Assembly (NCBI RefSeq): GCF_947499295.1
Contig: NZ_CANMNP010000008.1
Coordinates: forward strand, 62,001-126,000
DNA from: an uncultured Roseibium sp.
Lineage (GTDB): Bacteria > Pseudomonadota > Alphaproteobacteria > Rhizobiales > Stappiaceae
DNA: 64,000 nucleotides
Direction: 5' to 3'
Positions 9,544-17,872 of this stretch are shown piece after piece (within the stretch, counting starts at the first letter, position 1; every line of letters begins with the position of its first letter). Both the position numbers and the translations under genes were made by a program. The notes below the pieces were generated by a model that did no database searches, was not told the origin of the DNA, and was given only the letters and a program-made list of their open reading frames with translations.

Positions 9544-10865
9544 GACTCTGGTTGCCTTTCCTGGAGAATGTGATCGAGGTCGCGGTAATCGGGCAGAGTT
9601 TGGTCAATAAGAGACCCCGCGCGCAAAACACTGCGCGGACCCGCCGGGCGGGACAAGAGCTCGTTCCAGTCGCGAGCCTTAAACAGCACGAGGTCGGCCG
9701 GTGCTCCGGTATCCAGTTTGCCCGCCGGGATATCCATCAATTGCGCAGGTGTCGTTGTGACCGTGCTGATCCAGTCGCCGATCGGGTGGTCGAGATGTAA
9801 AATCCGAGTAGCTTGCGTATAGACCTCGACCATATCGAGATCGCCATAGGCATAGAAAGGATCACGGGTATTGTCGGAGGCGACCGCAACCGAAATTCCG
9901 CGTTGCTTCATTTCGTGAAGCAAGGTGACACCCCGGCGGCGAGGTGTCCGGCCAGGCACACGGTCCTGGAGATACATGTTGCACATTGGCAGCGAAACGA
10001 CGGCAATCCCGGCCCCTGCCAACAGATCAAGCGTCCTGTCAATCTCATCCGCCGGATGCACCGACAATGAACAGCAATGACCGCATACAATCTTGCCGTC
10101 GAATTTCAGACGCTGTGCCGTTTCGGCAATGTGGCGCAATGTGACCGCTGCCGGGTCCAGCGTTTCATCCACGTGAAAGTCCAGATCGAGGCCCCGATCC
10201 ATGGCCGCACGAAAGACGTCTTCAAGATGCCTTTCCAGATCCGGGATCATATAGGTCACTGCGCCCATGATCCCATCGGCTTTCCTGACCTTTTCCGCAA
10301 TACCCGACAGATAGTCCCTATCTTCGGCCAGGCGGTCGATCCCGAACAGACAAACGCCCTGCAGGTTTATGCGACCACTCCAGTCGGTGCGCATTTCCTC
10401 AAACACCGGCCAGGTGATGTCCTCCTGCGGCGGGATGCTGTCCAGATGCGTACGGATCGCGGCTGTTCCGTGTGCGTAGGCACACTTCAGGGAAAACTCC
10501 ATGCGCGCCCGCAGATCATCGGCCGACCAATAAGCAATCCGGTCTTCGCCGACCGCTGTGAGCGCCCCCATGAAAGATCCGTCTGGATTGGCCTTGCGTG
10601 GCCAGATGTGGCCTTTGTCGAGATGGGTATGCAGATCAACGAAGGCGGGCAAAACCAAACCGCTGTCCAGGTCCAGACTTGGATCCGCACCGGTCAAGGA
10701 TCCGGCAGGCGCGACTTCAAGAAGCTTCCCATCAACGACCTTGAGGTCCCTCGCCAGCAGGCAGGCAGGATCCGAACCTTGTGTGTCGGCGAGCAAACAT
10801 GCCGGAACGGTTGCATTCTTGATGATCCCGGTTCCGTTGAAACCCGATCCCGTTGCCGGTCCCAT
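9540..10865 (-). CDS. Cytosine deaminase-like amidohydrolase
   Basis: 441 residues. Metal-site and fold motifs of the CodA-type amidohydrolase group are present: VDLHTHLDKGHIWP, FHVDET, GHCCSLS and VASDNTRDPFYAYGD. CodA-like enzymes deaminate cytosine, but relatives act on creatinine, isoguanine and other cyclic amidines. The start follows a GGGAGA RBS and abuts the permease stop exactly (10865/10866). Encoded with an NMT1-type importer, it probably acts on the imported compound. The true substrate may not be cytosine. Confidence 0.85.
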   Translation of the reverse strand: MGPATGSGFNGTGIIKNATVPACLLADTQGSDPACLLARDLKVVDGKLLEVAPAGSLTGADPSLDLDSGLVLPAFVDLHTHLDKGHIWPRKANPDGSFMGALTAVGEDRIAYWSADDLRARMEFSLKCAYAHGTAAIRTHLDSIPPQEDITWPVFEEMRTDWSGRINLQGVCLFGIDRLAEDRDYLSGIAEKVRKADGIMGAVTYMIPDLERHLEDVFRAAMDRGLDLDFHVDETLDPAAVTLRHIAETAQRLKFDGKIVCGHCCSLSVHPADEIDRTLDLLAGAGIAVVSLPMCNMYLQDRVPGRTPRRRGVTLLHEMKQRGISVAVASDNTRDPFYAYGDLDMVEVYTQATRILHLDHPIGDWISTVTTTPAQLMDIPAGKLDTGAPADLVLFKARDWNELLSRPAGPRSVLRAGSLIDQTLPDYRDLDHILQERQPES

Positions 10866-11744
10866 TTATATCTCCCGCTTCAGGGCACTTTCATGCCATT
10901 TGCGCAGGAGCAAATGCGACAGGAGGTTCATAGTCAGGAAGATCAGGATCCCCGTAACGGAAATCAGAATGAGTGCCGCGAACATTCTTGGCATGTTCAG
11001 CCTGTAGCTTGCCTCCAGAATCTGGTTGGCGAGCCCTGAACCGGAACCTGCGGAGCCTGCGACGAACTCCGCAACGATCGCGCCGATCAGAGACAGGCCG
11101 CCGGCAATTTTCAATCCGCCCAGGAAATAGGGCATAGCTGCTGGAAGGCGCAAAAACCGCAAGGTTTGCCAGCGGCTTGCGCCATAAAGGCGAAACAGGT
11201 TCTGCAGATTGTGGTCTGCCGAATTCAGTCCAAGTGTCGTGTTTGAGAGTATCGGGAAAAACGCGACAATCCAGGCACAGATCAGGAGCCCGGCGGTGAT
11301 GGAATCCACATAAATCAGGATCAAGGGCGCGATCGCGATGATGGGTGTTACCTGCAAGATGACCGCGAAAGGAAAAAACGAGATTTCGATCCATTTCGAC
11401 TGCGTGAACAACACCGCCAGTCCCAGACCGCCCAATGTCGCGATCAACAGGGCTCCGAATGTGATCTTGAGCGTGTTGATGAGCGCAACACTCAAGATGC
11501 CCCAGTCGGCAAGCAACGTTTCAAAAACCTGTCCGGGCCTCGGCAGGATGTAGTGCGGAATTTCGTTCCAGACGCAGACCCTGTCCCATAGGTAAACCGA
11601 CAACAGCAATATGATGACCGGCAACACCCATCTGCCAATCGTTTCCCTTCGAGCCGAACGTGCACGCTTCATTTCCTCGGCATCAAGAGGAATTTCCGCG
11701 CCAGCCGCAGGCAAGGGTGTTTTGTCTGCAATGTCTATGGTCAT
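10866..11744 (-). CDS. ABC transporter permease (NitT/TauT or HMP type)
   Basis: 292 residues with about six membrane segments and the binding-protein-dependent permease loop (LFRLYGASRWQTLRFLRLPAAMPYFLGGLKIAGGLSLIG split over the cytoplasmic EAA-like region). It sits between the ATPase and amidohydrolase genes in one minus-strand operon. The partners are the NMT1-like binding protein and the ATPase upstream. Such systems import nitrate, taurine, thiamine pyrimidine precursors and related N-heterocycles. Confidence 0.88.
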   Translation of the reverse strand: MTIDIADKTPLPAAGAEIPLDAEEMKRARSARRETIGRWVLPVIILLLSVYLWDRVCVWNEIPHYILPRPGQVFETLLADWGILSVALINTLKITFGALLIATLGGLGLAVLFTQSKWIEISFFPFAVILQVTPIIAIAPLILIYVDSITAGLLICAWIVAFFPILSNTTLGLNSADHNLQNLFRLYGASRWQTLRFLRLPAAMPYFLGGLKIAGGLSLIGAIVAEFVAGSAGSGSGLANQILEASYRLNMPRMFAALILISVTGILIFLTMNLLSHLLLRKWHESALKREI

Positions 11745-11787
11745 GATCCGGAGCGACCCTGAGAGTTTAAGAAAATCAGACAGTTCA

Positions 11788-12603
11788 TCAGAGGTGATCT
11801 CCCGATTTCATGGCCTCGTGAAGCGCTTCAGAAACGTTTCGGCAGAAACCGCTATAGACGGGTGATGTCCTGAAATCCTCGTCCCGCGGATAAGGCGCAT
11901 CAATGGCCATATCGTTGACGACACGTCCGGGCCGCGCTGCCATGACGACGATGCGGTTGGAGAGGTAAACGGATTCAAACACTGAATGGGTCACGAAAAT
12001 GACCGTCCAGCCGAAGGTTTCCCACAAACGCAGAAGATCGTTGTTGAGCTTGAAGCGGGTTATTTCATCAAGTGCCGCGAACGGTTCGTCCATCAAAAGG
12101 AGCTTGGGCTTTGTCACGAGGGCGCGCGCAATCGAGACACGCATTTTCATGCCCCCCGACAATTCCCTGGGATAACTGTCCGCAAACTGGTCGAGACCAA
12201 CACCTTTCAGCGCTTCCATCACCTCATCATAGGCGGCTTTTTTCGAGACCCCCTTGAGGCGCAGCGGCAACCAGACATTCCCGAAGACCGTCGCCCAGGG
12301 CATGAGGGTTGGTTCCTGAAAAACGAAGCTGAGTTCGTGGTCCTTCTGTCTGGATTCTTCCATCGGCCACTCAACCCTGCCCGAGCTTGGGCTCGTCAGG
12401 CTTGTGATGATCCGCAAGGCGGTGGATTTGCCGCACCCCGAGGGACCCAGAAGGGAAACAAATTCCCCTTGCCGAATATCGAGCGACAGGTTGTTGAGTG
12501 CCACCGTCCCGTTGGAAAAGGTCTTTGAGATGCCTTTGAGGGAAACAATGGGCTGTCCAATACCCGTATCTATTTGCATATTTGCTTGTACCATGGCCGT
12601 CAT
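11788..12603 (-). CDS. ABC transporter ATP-binding protein
   Basis: 271 residues from ATG 12603. Other in-frame ATGs at 12630, 12594 and 12579 are possible; GGAC lies about 10 bp before 12603. Walker A GPSGCGKST, Q-loop FVFQEPTLMPW, signature LSGGMKMR, Walker B LLLMDEPFAALDE and the switch histidine VTHSV are all intact. It is the ATPase of the SsuB/TauB/ThiZ type and works with the permease 43 bp downstream and the binding protein immediately upstream. Confidence 0.9.
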   Translation of the reverse strand: MTAMVQANMQIDTGIGQPIVSLKGISKTFSNGTVALNNLSLDIRQGEFVSLLGPSGCGKSTALRIITSLTSPSSGRVEWPMEESRQKDHELSFVFQEPTLMPWATVFGNVWLPLRLKGVSKKAAYDEVMEALKGVGLDQFADSYPRELSGGMKMRVSIARALVTKPKLLLMDEPFAALDEITRFKLNNDLLRLWETFGWTVIFVTHSVFESVYLSNRIVVMAARPGRVVNDMAIDAPYPRDEDFRTSPVYSGFCRNVSEALHEAMKSGDHL

Positions 12604-12659
12604 TTCAAAATTGTCCGGCCATGGTTGCATTTTTCATGTGTGTCACGAAAGCGTCCTGA

Positions 12660-13670
12660 TCAGTTCCCGGTCAGCTCTTTTTTGCGGTCCAGACCGACGC
12701 CATTGTTGACGAATTCAAGCGTGTAGGACTTCGTGTAGTCGACGTCTCCGTTGACAACACCCGCGGCGACCATTTTTTCAAAAAAGGACTTGTTGCGCTC
12801 ATCCGTCATGGCACCAATGCCCATTGTGAGCGCATCGCCACTGTCAACGATGCCGTAGGATTTCAGCTTCTCGATCGAGAAGGCCAGCTGACCGTCCGTC
12901 ATGCCAGGATTGTCCTTCTTGATCATTTCCAGTGCTTTGGAATTGTCGCCATAAAGGAAATTGACCCAGCCGATAGCCGAACCGTCGACAAAGCATTTGA
13001 CGACTTCCGGTTTGGTTTCCACAAGCTCGGTCCGGGTTTCCACTGTTGTCGAATAGGTGTCATAGCCAAAATCGGCGATCAGAAAGATGTTGGGCTCAAA
13101 GCCGCCTTCCGTCTCGATGGCATAGGGCTCAGACGTAATATAACCCTGCTGGCCCAGTTTCTTGTCGGCAAGAAACGGTGCCGAATTGTAGGTGTAAGGA
13201 CGCACCTGTTCGTCCTTGAAACCGAACTCTGACTTCATCCACTGATAAAAGGAATTGAGGCCACCCTTGCCGATCAGGAGGTTTATGTCCTTGAGGCTTT
13301 CCCAGGTATCCAAGCCCTGACCCGGATGCGTCATCAGGATCTGTGGTTCTTTCTGGAAATGAGCCGCCACAACGGTGGTTGGAATGCCCTGCTCAATCGC
13401 AGAAAATGCCTGAAGCATGTTGCCGCCCATCAGGAAGTCGATTTTTCCGACCGGCAACAGAATACGGTTGTTGGCCTGCGGGCCCCCAGGCTTGATTTCC
13501 ACTTCAATGCCACAGGCTTCAAATGTGCCGTCGGCAACCGCCTGGTAGTAACCACCATGTTCTGCTTGAGCGACCCAGTTTGTACCGAAGGTCACTTTTT
13601 CAAGCGCATGCGCGCTTGTCGACGCCATGACGGCGAGCGTCGCAAGTCCTAAGTTCCGAGACAATCCCAT
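12660..13670 (-). CDS. ABC transporter substrate-binding protein, NMT1/THI5-like
   Basis: About 336 residues from ATG 13670, with a purine-rich GGGGAACGCGGA upstream; the longer frame to 13853 has no support. The signal peptide ends near STSAHA. The mature start VTFGTNWVAQAEHGGYYQAVADG is typical of NMT1/THI5-like periplasmic proteins that bind pyrimidine-like ligands (for example HMP or formylaminopyrimidine). It is the first gene of the minus-strand operon. I looked for and did not see a TPP riboswitch upstream, so thiamine control is not supported. Confidence 0.88.
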   Translation of the reverse strand: MGLSRNLGLATLAVMASTSAHALEKVTFGTNWVAQAEHGGYYQAVADGTFEACGIEVEIKPGGPQANNRILLPVGKIDFLMGGNMLQAFSAIEQGIPTTVVAAHFQKEPQILMTHPGQGLDTWESLKDINLLIGKGGLNSFYQWMKSEFGFKDEQVRPYTYNSAPFLADKKLGQQGYITSEPYAIETEGGFEPNIFLIADFGYDTYSTTVETRTELVETKPEVVKCFVDGSAIGWVNFLYGDNSKALEMIKKDNPGMTDGQLAFSIEKLKSYGIVDSGDALTMGIGAMTDERNKSFFEKMVAAGVVNGDVDYTKSYTLEFVNNGVGLDRKKELTGN

Positions 13671-13989
13671 TTCCGCGTTCCCCGTTTTCGTTACACCAAG
13701 CAGGTCAAACTGCCCACGACGGGCCGAATGCTCTGCCGCTGTGCTCGAAAGCCCTGAGAGCGGAACAGGCAGGAAGTGAGCCGTCGCGTAAAAACATTGG
13801 CCCGCTTGTCGTGCTGCCCGTTGGTTGTCTGAGCAGCCCGTAAAGACTTGCACATTGCTGCACCATTGTCAGCGCAAAAGTTAATCGCGCCCTCTATTTG
13901 AGCAATGGCATCTAAAATACGCAACTGCGGAAATTGCACGCAGGCGATCGCCGCGATAGCTTTCGGTTTTTGACGTGAGGACAAGTCAT
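13671..13989. other. Divergent intergenic region between ABC operon and RidA operon
   Basis: Holds the outward-facing promoters of both transcription units. I found no riboswitch, no convincing paired -35/-10 and no coding frame. A GGCGATCGCC palindrome at 13943-13952 is too common in GC-rich DNA to interpret. Confidence 0.4.
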
Positions 13990-14376
13990 TTGAAACGCAC
14001 GCACACACCACCTGAAATTCGTGCCCCCTTTGCTCGCTACAGCCATGCTGTAGAGATCCCTGCAGGGCATCGTCTGCTGTTCGCTTCGGGTCAACTGGGT
14101 ATTGCAGCCGATGACCGGATCCCAGCCGACATTGAGGGTCAGACCACGCTCTGTTTTGAAAATATAAAGGCGATCTTGGCATCTGCCGGCATGACATTGC
14201 AGGATGTGGTGCGGATCAATGCCTATGTGACCGACCGCGCCCACTTGCCTGGCTATATGCGCGTCAGGGACGGTTTCATTTCCGAACCTGCCCCGGCATC
14301 GACACTGATGATTGTTTCGGGTTTTGCGCGCGAAGACTTTCTGGTCGAAGTTGAGATTGTTGCCGCGGCGCCCTGA
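13990..14376 (+). CDS. RidA family protein
   Basis: 128 residues if it starts at TTG 13990, which is placed well behind GAGGAC; GTG 13975 would add five residues but overlaps that RBS. The sequence has HAVEIPAGHRLLFASGQLG, then INAYVTDRAHLPGYM and PASTLMIVSGFARE, as in YjgF/YER057c/UK114 proteins. Classical RidA hydrolyses reactive enamines/imines and uses an Arg in the LVEIE-like C-terminal region. The expected arginine (R-x-x-x-VEV context) is seen as GFAREDFLVEVEIV. First gene of a plus-strand unit with the creatininase homologue. Confidence 0.85.
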   Translation: MKRTHTPPEIRAPFARYSHAVEIPAGHRLLFASGQLGIAADDRIPADIEGQTTLCFENIKAILASAGMTLQDVVRINAYVTDRAHLPGYMRVRDGFISEPAPASTLMIVSGFAREDFLVEVEIVAAAP

Positions 14377-14437
14377 CACGCTTTGTTGCTAAACGTGTGC
14401 GAAATGCCTTCAGAAGGAACTGAGGAGAAGAACCTTC

Positions 14438-15232
14438 ATGCTGCCCAAACTCAATTGGCAAGACATGACCACCACCGATTTTGAGGCTCCGTCGGTCGAG
14501 GACTGGATTGCCGTTCTTCCGGTGGCTGCAATTGAACAGCACGGGCCTCATTTGCCGGTCTATACCGATACGGCGATTGCCCAGGGTCAAGTCCACAGAG
14601 TGATGGATCTTATCCCGGAAACCGTTCCCGCAACCTTCTTGCCCGTGCAGGCGGTCGGCAAATCGAATGAACACATATCCTCGCCGGGAACGCTAACCCT
14701 TGGCTGGGAGACAGCGCTCAGGGCCTGGATGGAACTCGGCGACAGCATTGCCCGCGCCGGGATCAGAAAATTGGTGATTGTAAACTCTCATGGAGGGAAT
14801 GTGCCTTTGGTGGCCATCCTGACGCGAGAACTCAGGATCCGGCACAAAATGCTGGCCGTTGGCACTGCCTGGGCGCATTTTGGACAGCCCGAAGGCGTCT
14901 TCCCGGATCATGAACTCACCTTTGGAATACATGGCGGCGACGTGGAAACCTCCATCATGCTTCACCTTCATCCTGAACTGGTGAAGATGGACAAGGCTCA
15001 GAACTTCCGGTCCGCGCAGGAGCAATTCGTTTCTGAGTTCACACACCTGCGCGCTCATGGACCACATGCGTTCGGCTGGAAGGCCCAAGACCTTAATTCC
15101 AACGGTACTGTTGGCGATGCTTCCATCGCGACCGCCGACAAGGGACGCCAGTCTCTGGACCACGCAGCCCGCGGCTTTGTGGAACTGCTGCATGACGTTC
15201 ACGCCTTTGATCTGAATTTGCTGGCAGACTGA
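14438..15232 (+). CDS. Creatininase family protein
   Basis: 264 residues, with GAGGAGAAG upstream. The metal-binding pattern of the family is visible: AAIEQHGPHLPVYTD (Glu, His, Asp), VNSHGGN and GIHGGDVETS. Members hydrolyse cyclic amides or formamides (creatinine, FAPy, mycofactocin precursor). It follows RidA by 61 bp and lies opposite the cytosine-deaminase-like amidohydrolase operon. Both strands may therefore serve one pathway for a cyclic nitrogen compound. That link is inference. Confidence 0.85.
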   Translation: MLPKLNWQDMTTTDFEAPSVEDWIAVLPVAAIEQHGPHLPVYTDTAIAQGQVHRVMDLIPETVPATFLPVQAVGKSNEHISSPGTLTLGWETALRAWMELGDSIARAGIRKLVIVNSHGGNVPLVAILTRELRIRHKMLAVGTAWAHFGQPEGVFPDHELTFGIHGGDVETSIMLHLHPELVKMDKAQNFRSAQEQFVSEFTHLRAHGPHAFGWKAQDLNSNGTVGDASIATADKGRQSLDHAARGFVELLHDVHAFDLNLLAD

Positions 15233-15272
15233 ATTGGTGCCAGATAGCACAACCAGATTAAGGAGCCTCGCC

Positions 15273-16142
15273 ATGTCACCAACCGACCTTCAGAGAGACA
15301 TTATTGCGCGGGGTTCACCGCTTATCTCAACCGAAGAACTTGAACTTCTTTTGAAGCAACCGGGTCTCAAACTGTTCGACGTGCGCGGAACCTGGAGCAG
15401 CCCGGCCAGGGCGTTGCCGGAGGATTATGAACAAGGCCACATTCCCGGTGCAGCCTTTCTCGACTGGACCAGCCAATTCATCGATCAGAGCGAAGCTCTT
15501 CCTCTTGCATCTGTCGCGGGTCGGGATGCAGCCCGAAGCGCGTTCAAGGCCCTTGGCATCAATGCGACTGACCTCGTCGTTCTCTACGACAACTACAACC
15601 ATATGCTCGCAGGCCGCATTTGGTGGGCAATGCGGTACTGGGGTTTTGAAAATGTCCGTGTGCTCAATGGAGGCTGGACCCGTTGGACCACATTGCAGAA
15701 ACCTGTGGCAACCGACAAACCAGATACGTCACAAGGCGACTTTGAACCTGTTCAAAAAAGCGATTTGCGCACAAGCCTAGAAGACTTCATCGAAAGCCAC
15801 CAAAAATCCTGCGTCATAGACGCACGTGGCTTCGCCGGGTTTGCCGGGAAAGCAGAGGACCCGCGCACCGGACATATTCCAGGTTCATTGAACATCCCGT
15901 TTTCGGAACTCCTGGACAGCGAGACCGGTCTTTTTCTGAACCGCGGTGCCTTGTCAAACGTGTTTGATGAAAAGTCGCCTCAATGGCGAGACCTTCCAGT
16001 TATCGCGACTTGCGGATCCGGCTATGCCGCGACCGTCACTCTGCTTGGATTGACCGAACTTGGAAGCGAGGCACGTTTGTTTGATGGATCCTTTTCAACG
16101 TGGAAACAGGACCCGGCCAGGCCCGTTGAGCAAATCCAATAG
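15273..16142 (+). CDS. Sulfurtransferase, two-domain rhodanese (3-mercaptopyruvate/thiosulfate type)
   Basis: 289 residues from ATG 15273 with AGGAG 8 bp upstream. It contains tandem rhodanese domains: the N-terminal one begins LKLFDVRGTW and contains GHIPGAAFLDW. The C-terminal one has VIDARGF, GHIPGSLNIPF and the catalytic loop TCGSGYAA with the active cysteine. CGSG favours mercaptopyruvate over thiosulfate as sulfur donor by family rule, but the loop is not the usual CGSGVTA. It may be cotranscribed with the creatininase gene (40-bp gap). Confidence 0.87.
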   Translation: MSPTDLQRDIIARGSPLISTEELELLLKQPGLKLFDVRGTWSSPARALPEDYEQGHIPGAAFLDWTSQFIDQSEALPLASVAGRDAARSAFKALGINATDLVVLYDNYNHMLAGRIWWAMRYWGFENVRVLNGGWTRWTTLQKPVATDKPDTSQGDFEPVQKSDLRTSLEDFIESHQKSCVIDARGFAGFAGKAEDPRTGHIPGSLNIPFSELLDSETGLFLNRGALSNVFDEKSPQWRDLPVIATCGSGYAATVTLLGLTELGSEARLFDGSFSTWKQDPARPVEQIQ

Positions 16143-16194
16143 GTTGGCCAGGTCACTGGTAGATGGATGAAATCTTCAGTGCTGTGATCGAAGG

Positions 16195-16713
16195 CTACGC
16201 GGTTCCTCGAACCGGGCGGTTGTTTTCGATGTTGAACTTCATTCCGTCTAGCAGCTCTTCCAGGTCGGGCCGCGCCGCCGGCCCGTTGGAAATATCCACC
16301 AGCATCAACGTGCCGTCCGGTCGTATCCCGAAACTGCCGGGTTCAGCAAAGAGCTTGTCAGTTTCAGCTTCCGAGAGAGGCTCTGAAACATAAAGGCCAA
16401 GTGAGCGCATCTGCGCCTCGCTCATTCCGTAGCAAAGCTCGAAATTCCAGCCGAATTCCTGCTGGTCAGCCCGCGCTTTGTCTTCGCTGTCGGCCGAAAC
16501 AACCACAACGTCCAAAACATTGGTCCAGTTATCCAATGCAGCGTTCAACTTGTTCAAGAATCGCTTGCAGCGCGGGCAATGCTTGCCGCGATAAACAAAC
16601 AACATGGTCCAACGGTCTTTGGGTTGCCCGACGGTGATCGAACCTTCACGCCCGAGCACCGGAAAGCTCATTTCCTCGAGACGTTCGCCCACACGTGGTT
16701 TTGGAGAAGACAT
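16195..16713 (-). CDS. Peroxiredoxin-like (AhpC/TSA) protein
   Basis: 172 residues, RBS AAAGGGC. The thioredoxin-fold N-terminus ends in FVYRGKHCPRCKRFLNKL, a CxxC at the position of the peroxidatic cysteine. FVVVSADSEDKA-like text (VVVVSADSED) follows, then an AEPGSFGIRPDG turn. It resembles redoxin-domain proteins that substitute CxxC for the usual PxxxT/SxxC motif, so peroxidase activity is uncertain. It stands alone between convergent and minus-strand neighbours. Confidence 0.75.
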   Translation of the reverse strand: MSSPKPRVGERLEEMSFPVLGREGSITVGQPKDRWTMLFVYRGKHCPRCKRFLNKLNAALDNWTNVLDVVVVSADSEDKARADQQEFGWNFELCYGMSEAQMRSLGLYVSEPLSEAETDKLFAEPGSFGIRPDGTLMLVDISNGPAARPDLEELLDGMKFNIENNRPVRGTA

Positions 16714-16900
16714 TTGTTGCCCTTTGTTTGAAGATTGAACCGAGACTTAACGATAGCCGAATGGCCGCAGGGACAGCCGATTCGCATCTGCAAGATAGCA
16801 AAGACGACATCAGAAAGTGTCGCGTGCATGTTCAATATGCGTTGAGCTGCCTGGAAGGCAGGTTTTCAGTTTTTGGGTTCTGACATATCGGCCGGACCCG

Positions 16901-17761
16901 TCATGCGAACCGTTTCGCACCCGCGACACAGATGACAACCAGTATCGTAACCGCGATCATGGAGGGGGCGATAGGTTCTGCCAACAATACGGCGGCCAGG
17001 ATCAGGCCGAAAAAAGGCTGCAATAGCTGCAGTTGCCCAACGCCCGCAGTCCCGCCGATTGCCAGGCCCCTGTACCAGAAAACGAAACCGACAAGCATTG
17101 AAAAGACAGACACGTAGACAAGGCTCAGCCAAACCGGCAGCCCCAGATCAGCGAAGGACTGAGGATACGTGACCGCCGCCAGACCTGCCATGAAAGGAAG
17201 TGACAGGATCAAGGCCCAGGATATCACCTGCCAGCCACCCAGCCGGCGCGAAAGTTGTGCACCTTCGGCATAGCCCAAGCCACACGCGACAATCGCGGCA
17301 AGCATGAACACATCACCGGTCAGAGAGGTATCTGAACTCCGGGACAAGGCAAATCCAACGACTGCCGCGCTGCCCAGGATCGAAAAAAACCAAAACAGGG
17401 GTGCGGGTCGTTCACCACCCCGTATCACCCCGAACGCGGCCGTCGTCAAAGGCAACAAACCAATGAACACGATGGAATGCGCCGCAGTGATGTGCTCAAG
17501 CGCAAGGGCCGTCAAAAGCGGGAAGCCGATGACCACACCGATTGCAACGATCGCAAGCGACTTCAGATCAGCAACAGACGGCCGCCGTTGCTTCATCAGT
17601 CCAAGCAGGAGACACGCCAGAACGGCGGCAAGCACTGCGCGCGCAGCTGTCAAAAAATAGGGATCGAAACCACTCACGGCCACTCGCGTCGCCGGCAACG
17701 AGCCACTGAAGATCAGCACACCGAGCAAACCGCTGCCCCAACCGGAAAATGAAGAGTTCAT
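16901..17761 (-). CDS. EamA/DMT family transporter
   Basis: 286 residues from ATG 17761, preceded by AAGGA. Two EamA repeats give about ten membrane segments; conserved features include FLALLPLTTAAFG-like loops (IGLLPLTTAAFGV) and SMLVGFVFWYRGLAIGG near the C-terminus. This family exports amino acids or small metabolites. It is divergent from a MocR-type regulator, and their shared 111-bp region has several ATACA half-sites, so it is probably the regulator's target. Its RBS lies in a perfect hairpin. Confidence 0.85.
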   Translation of the reverse strand: MNSSFSGWGSGLLGVLIFSGSLPATRVAVSGFDPYFLTAARAVLAAVLACLLLGLMKQRRPSVADLKSLAIVAIGVVIGFPLLTALALEHITAAHSIVFIGLLPLTTAAFGVIRGGERPAPLFWFFSILGSAAVVGFALSRSSDTSLTGDVFMLAAIVACGLGYAEGAQLSRRLGGWQVISWALILSLPFMAGLAAVTYPQSFADLGLPVWLSLVYVSVFSMLVGFVFWYRGLAIGGTAGVGQLQLLQPFFGLILAAVLLAEPIAPSMIAVTILVVICVAGAKRFA

Positions 17762-17765
17762 CGCG

Positions 17766-17787
17766 ACAAATCCTTTTTTGGATTTGT
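17766..17787 (-). promoter_or_regulatory. Hairpin enclosing the EamA ribosome binding site
   Basis: Perfect inverted repeat ACAAATCC (17766-17773), 6-nt loop, GGATTTGT (17780-17787). On the EamA mRNA the 3' arm carries the AAGGAT Shine-Dalgarno sequence, 5 nt before the ATG, so folding would hide it. Confidence 0.55.
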
Positions 17788-17812
17788 AGGTGGATTGGAT
17801 CAGCAAAGGCAG

Positions 17813-17863
17813 ATACAGATCAATACAATATTTAAAAACTGTATTGGTTTAGTAAGCCATACA
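17813..17863. promoter_or_regulatory. Candidate MocR operator cluster (ATACA/TGTAT half-sites)
   Basis: ATACA occurs at 17813-17817, 17823-17827 and 17859-17863, and its inverse TGTAT at 17840-17844. The first two are exactly 10 bp apart, and the middle pair forms CAATACA-N12-TGTATTG. The position between divergent EamA and mocR-type genes fits autoregulation plus control of the transporter. Confidence 0.45.
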
Positions 17864-17872
17864 ACGGAGCTG

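Noticed and set aside
10077..11039. 320-codon plus-strand frame
   Set aside because: Antisense to the amidohydrolase and permease genes, which are well supported.
13943..13952. GGCGATCGCC palindrome as operator
   Set aside because: A short GC-rich palindrome of this kind is common by chance; no supporting second site.
13671..13989. TPP or purine riboswitch upstream of the NMT1-type binding protein
   Set aside because: Looked for the conserved CTGAGA/ACC-TGAT-type core and a purine-riboswitch core; neither is present.
13691..14379. Overlapping minus-strand frames opposite RidA and in the divergent gap
   Set aside because: Not compatible with the RidA gene; no start signals or motifs.
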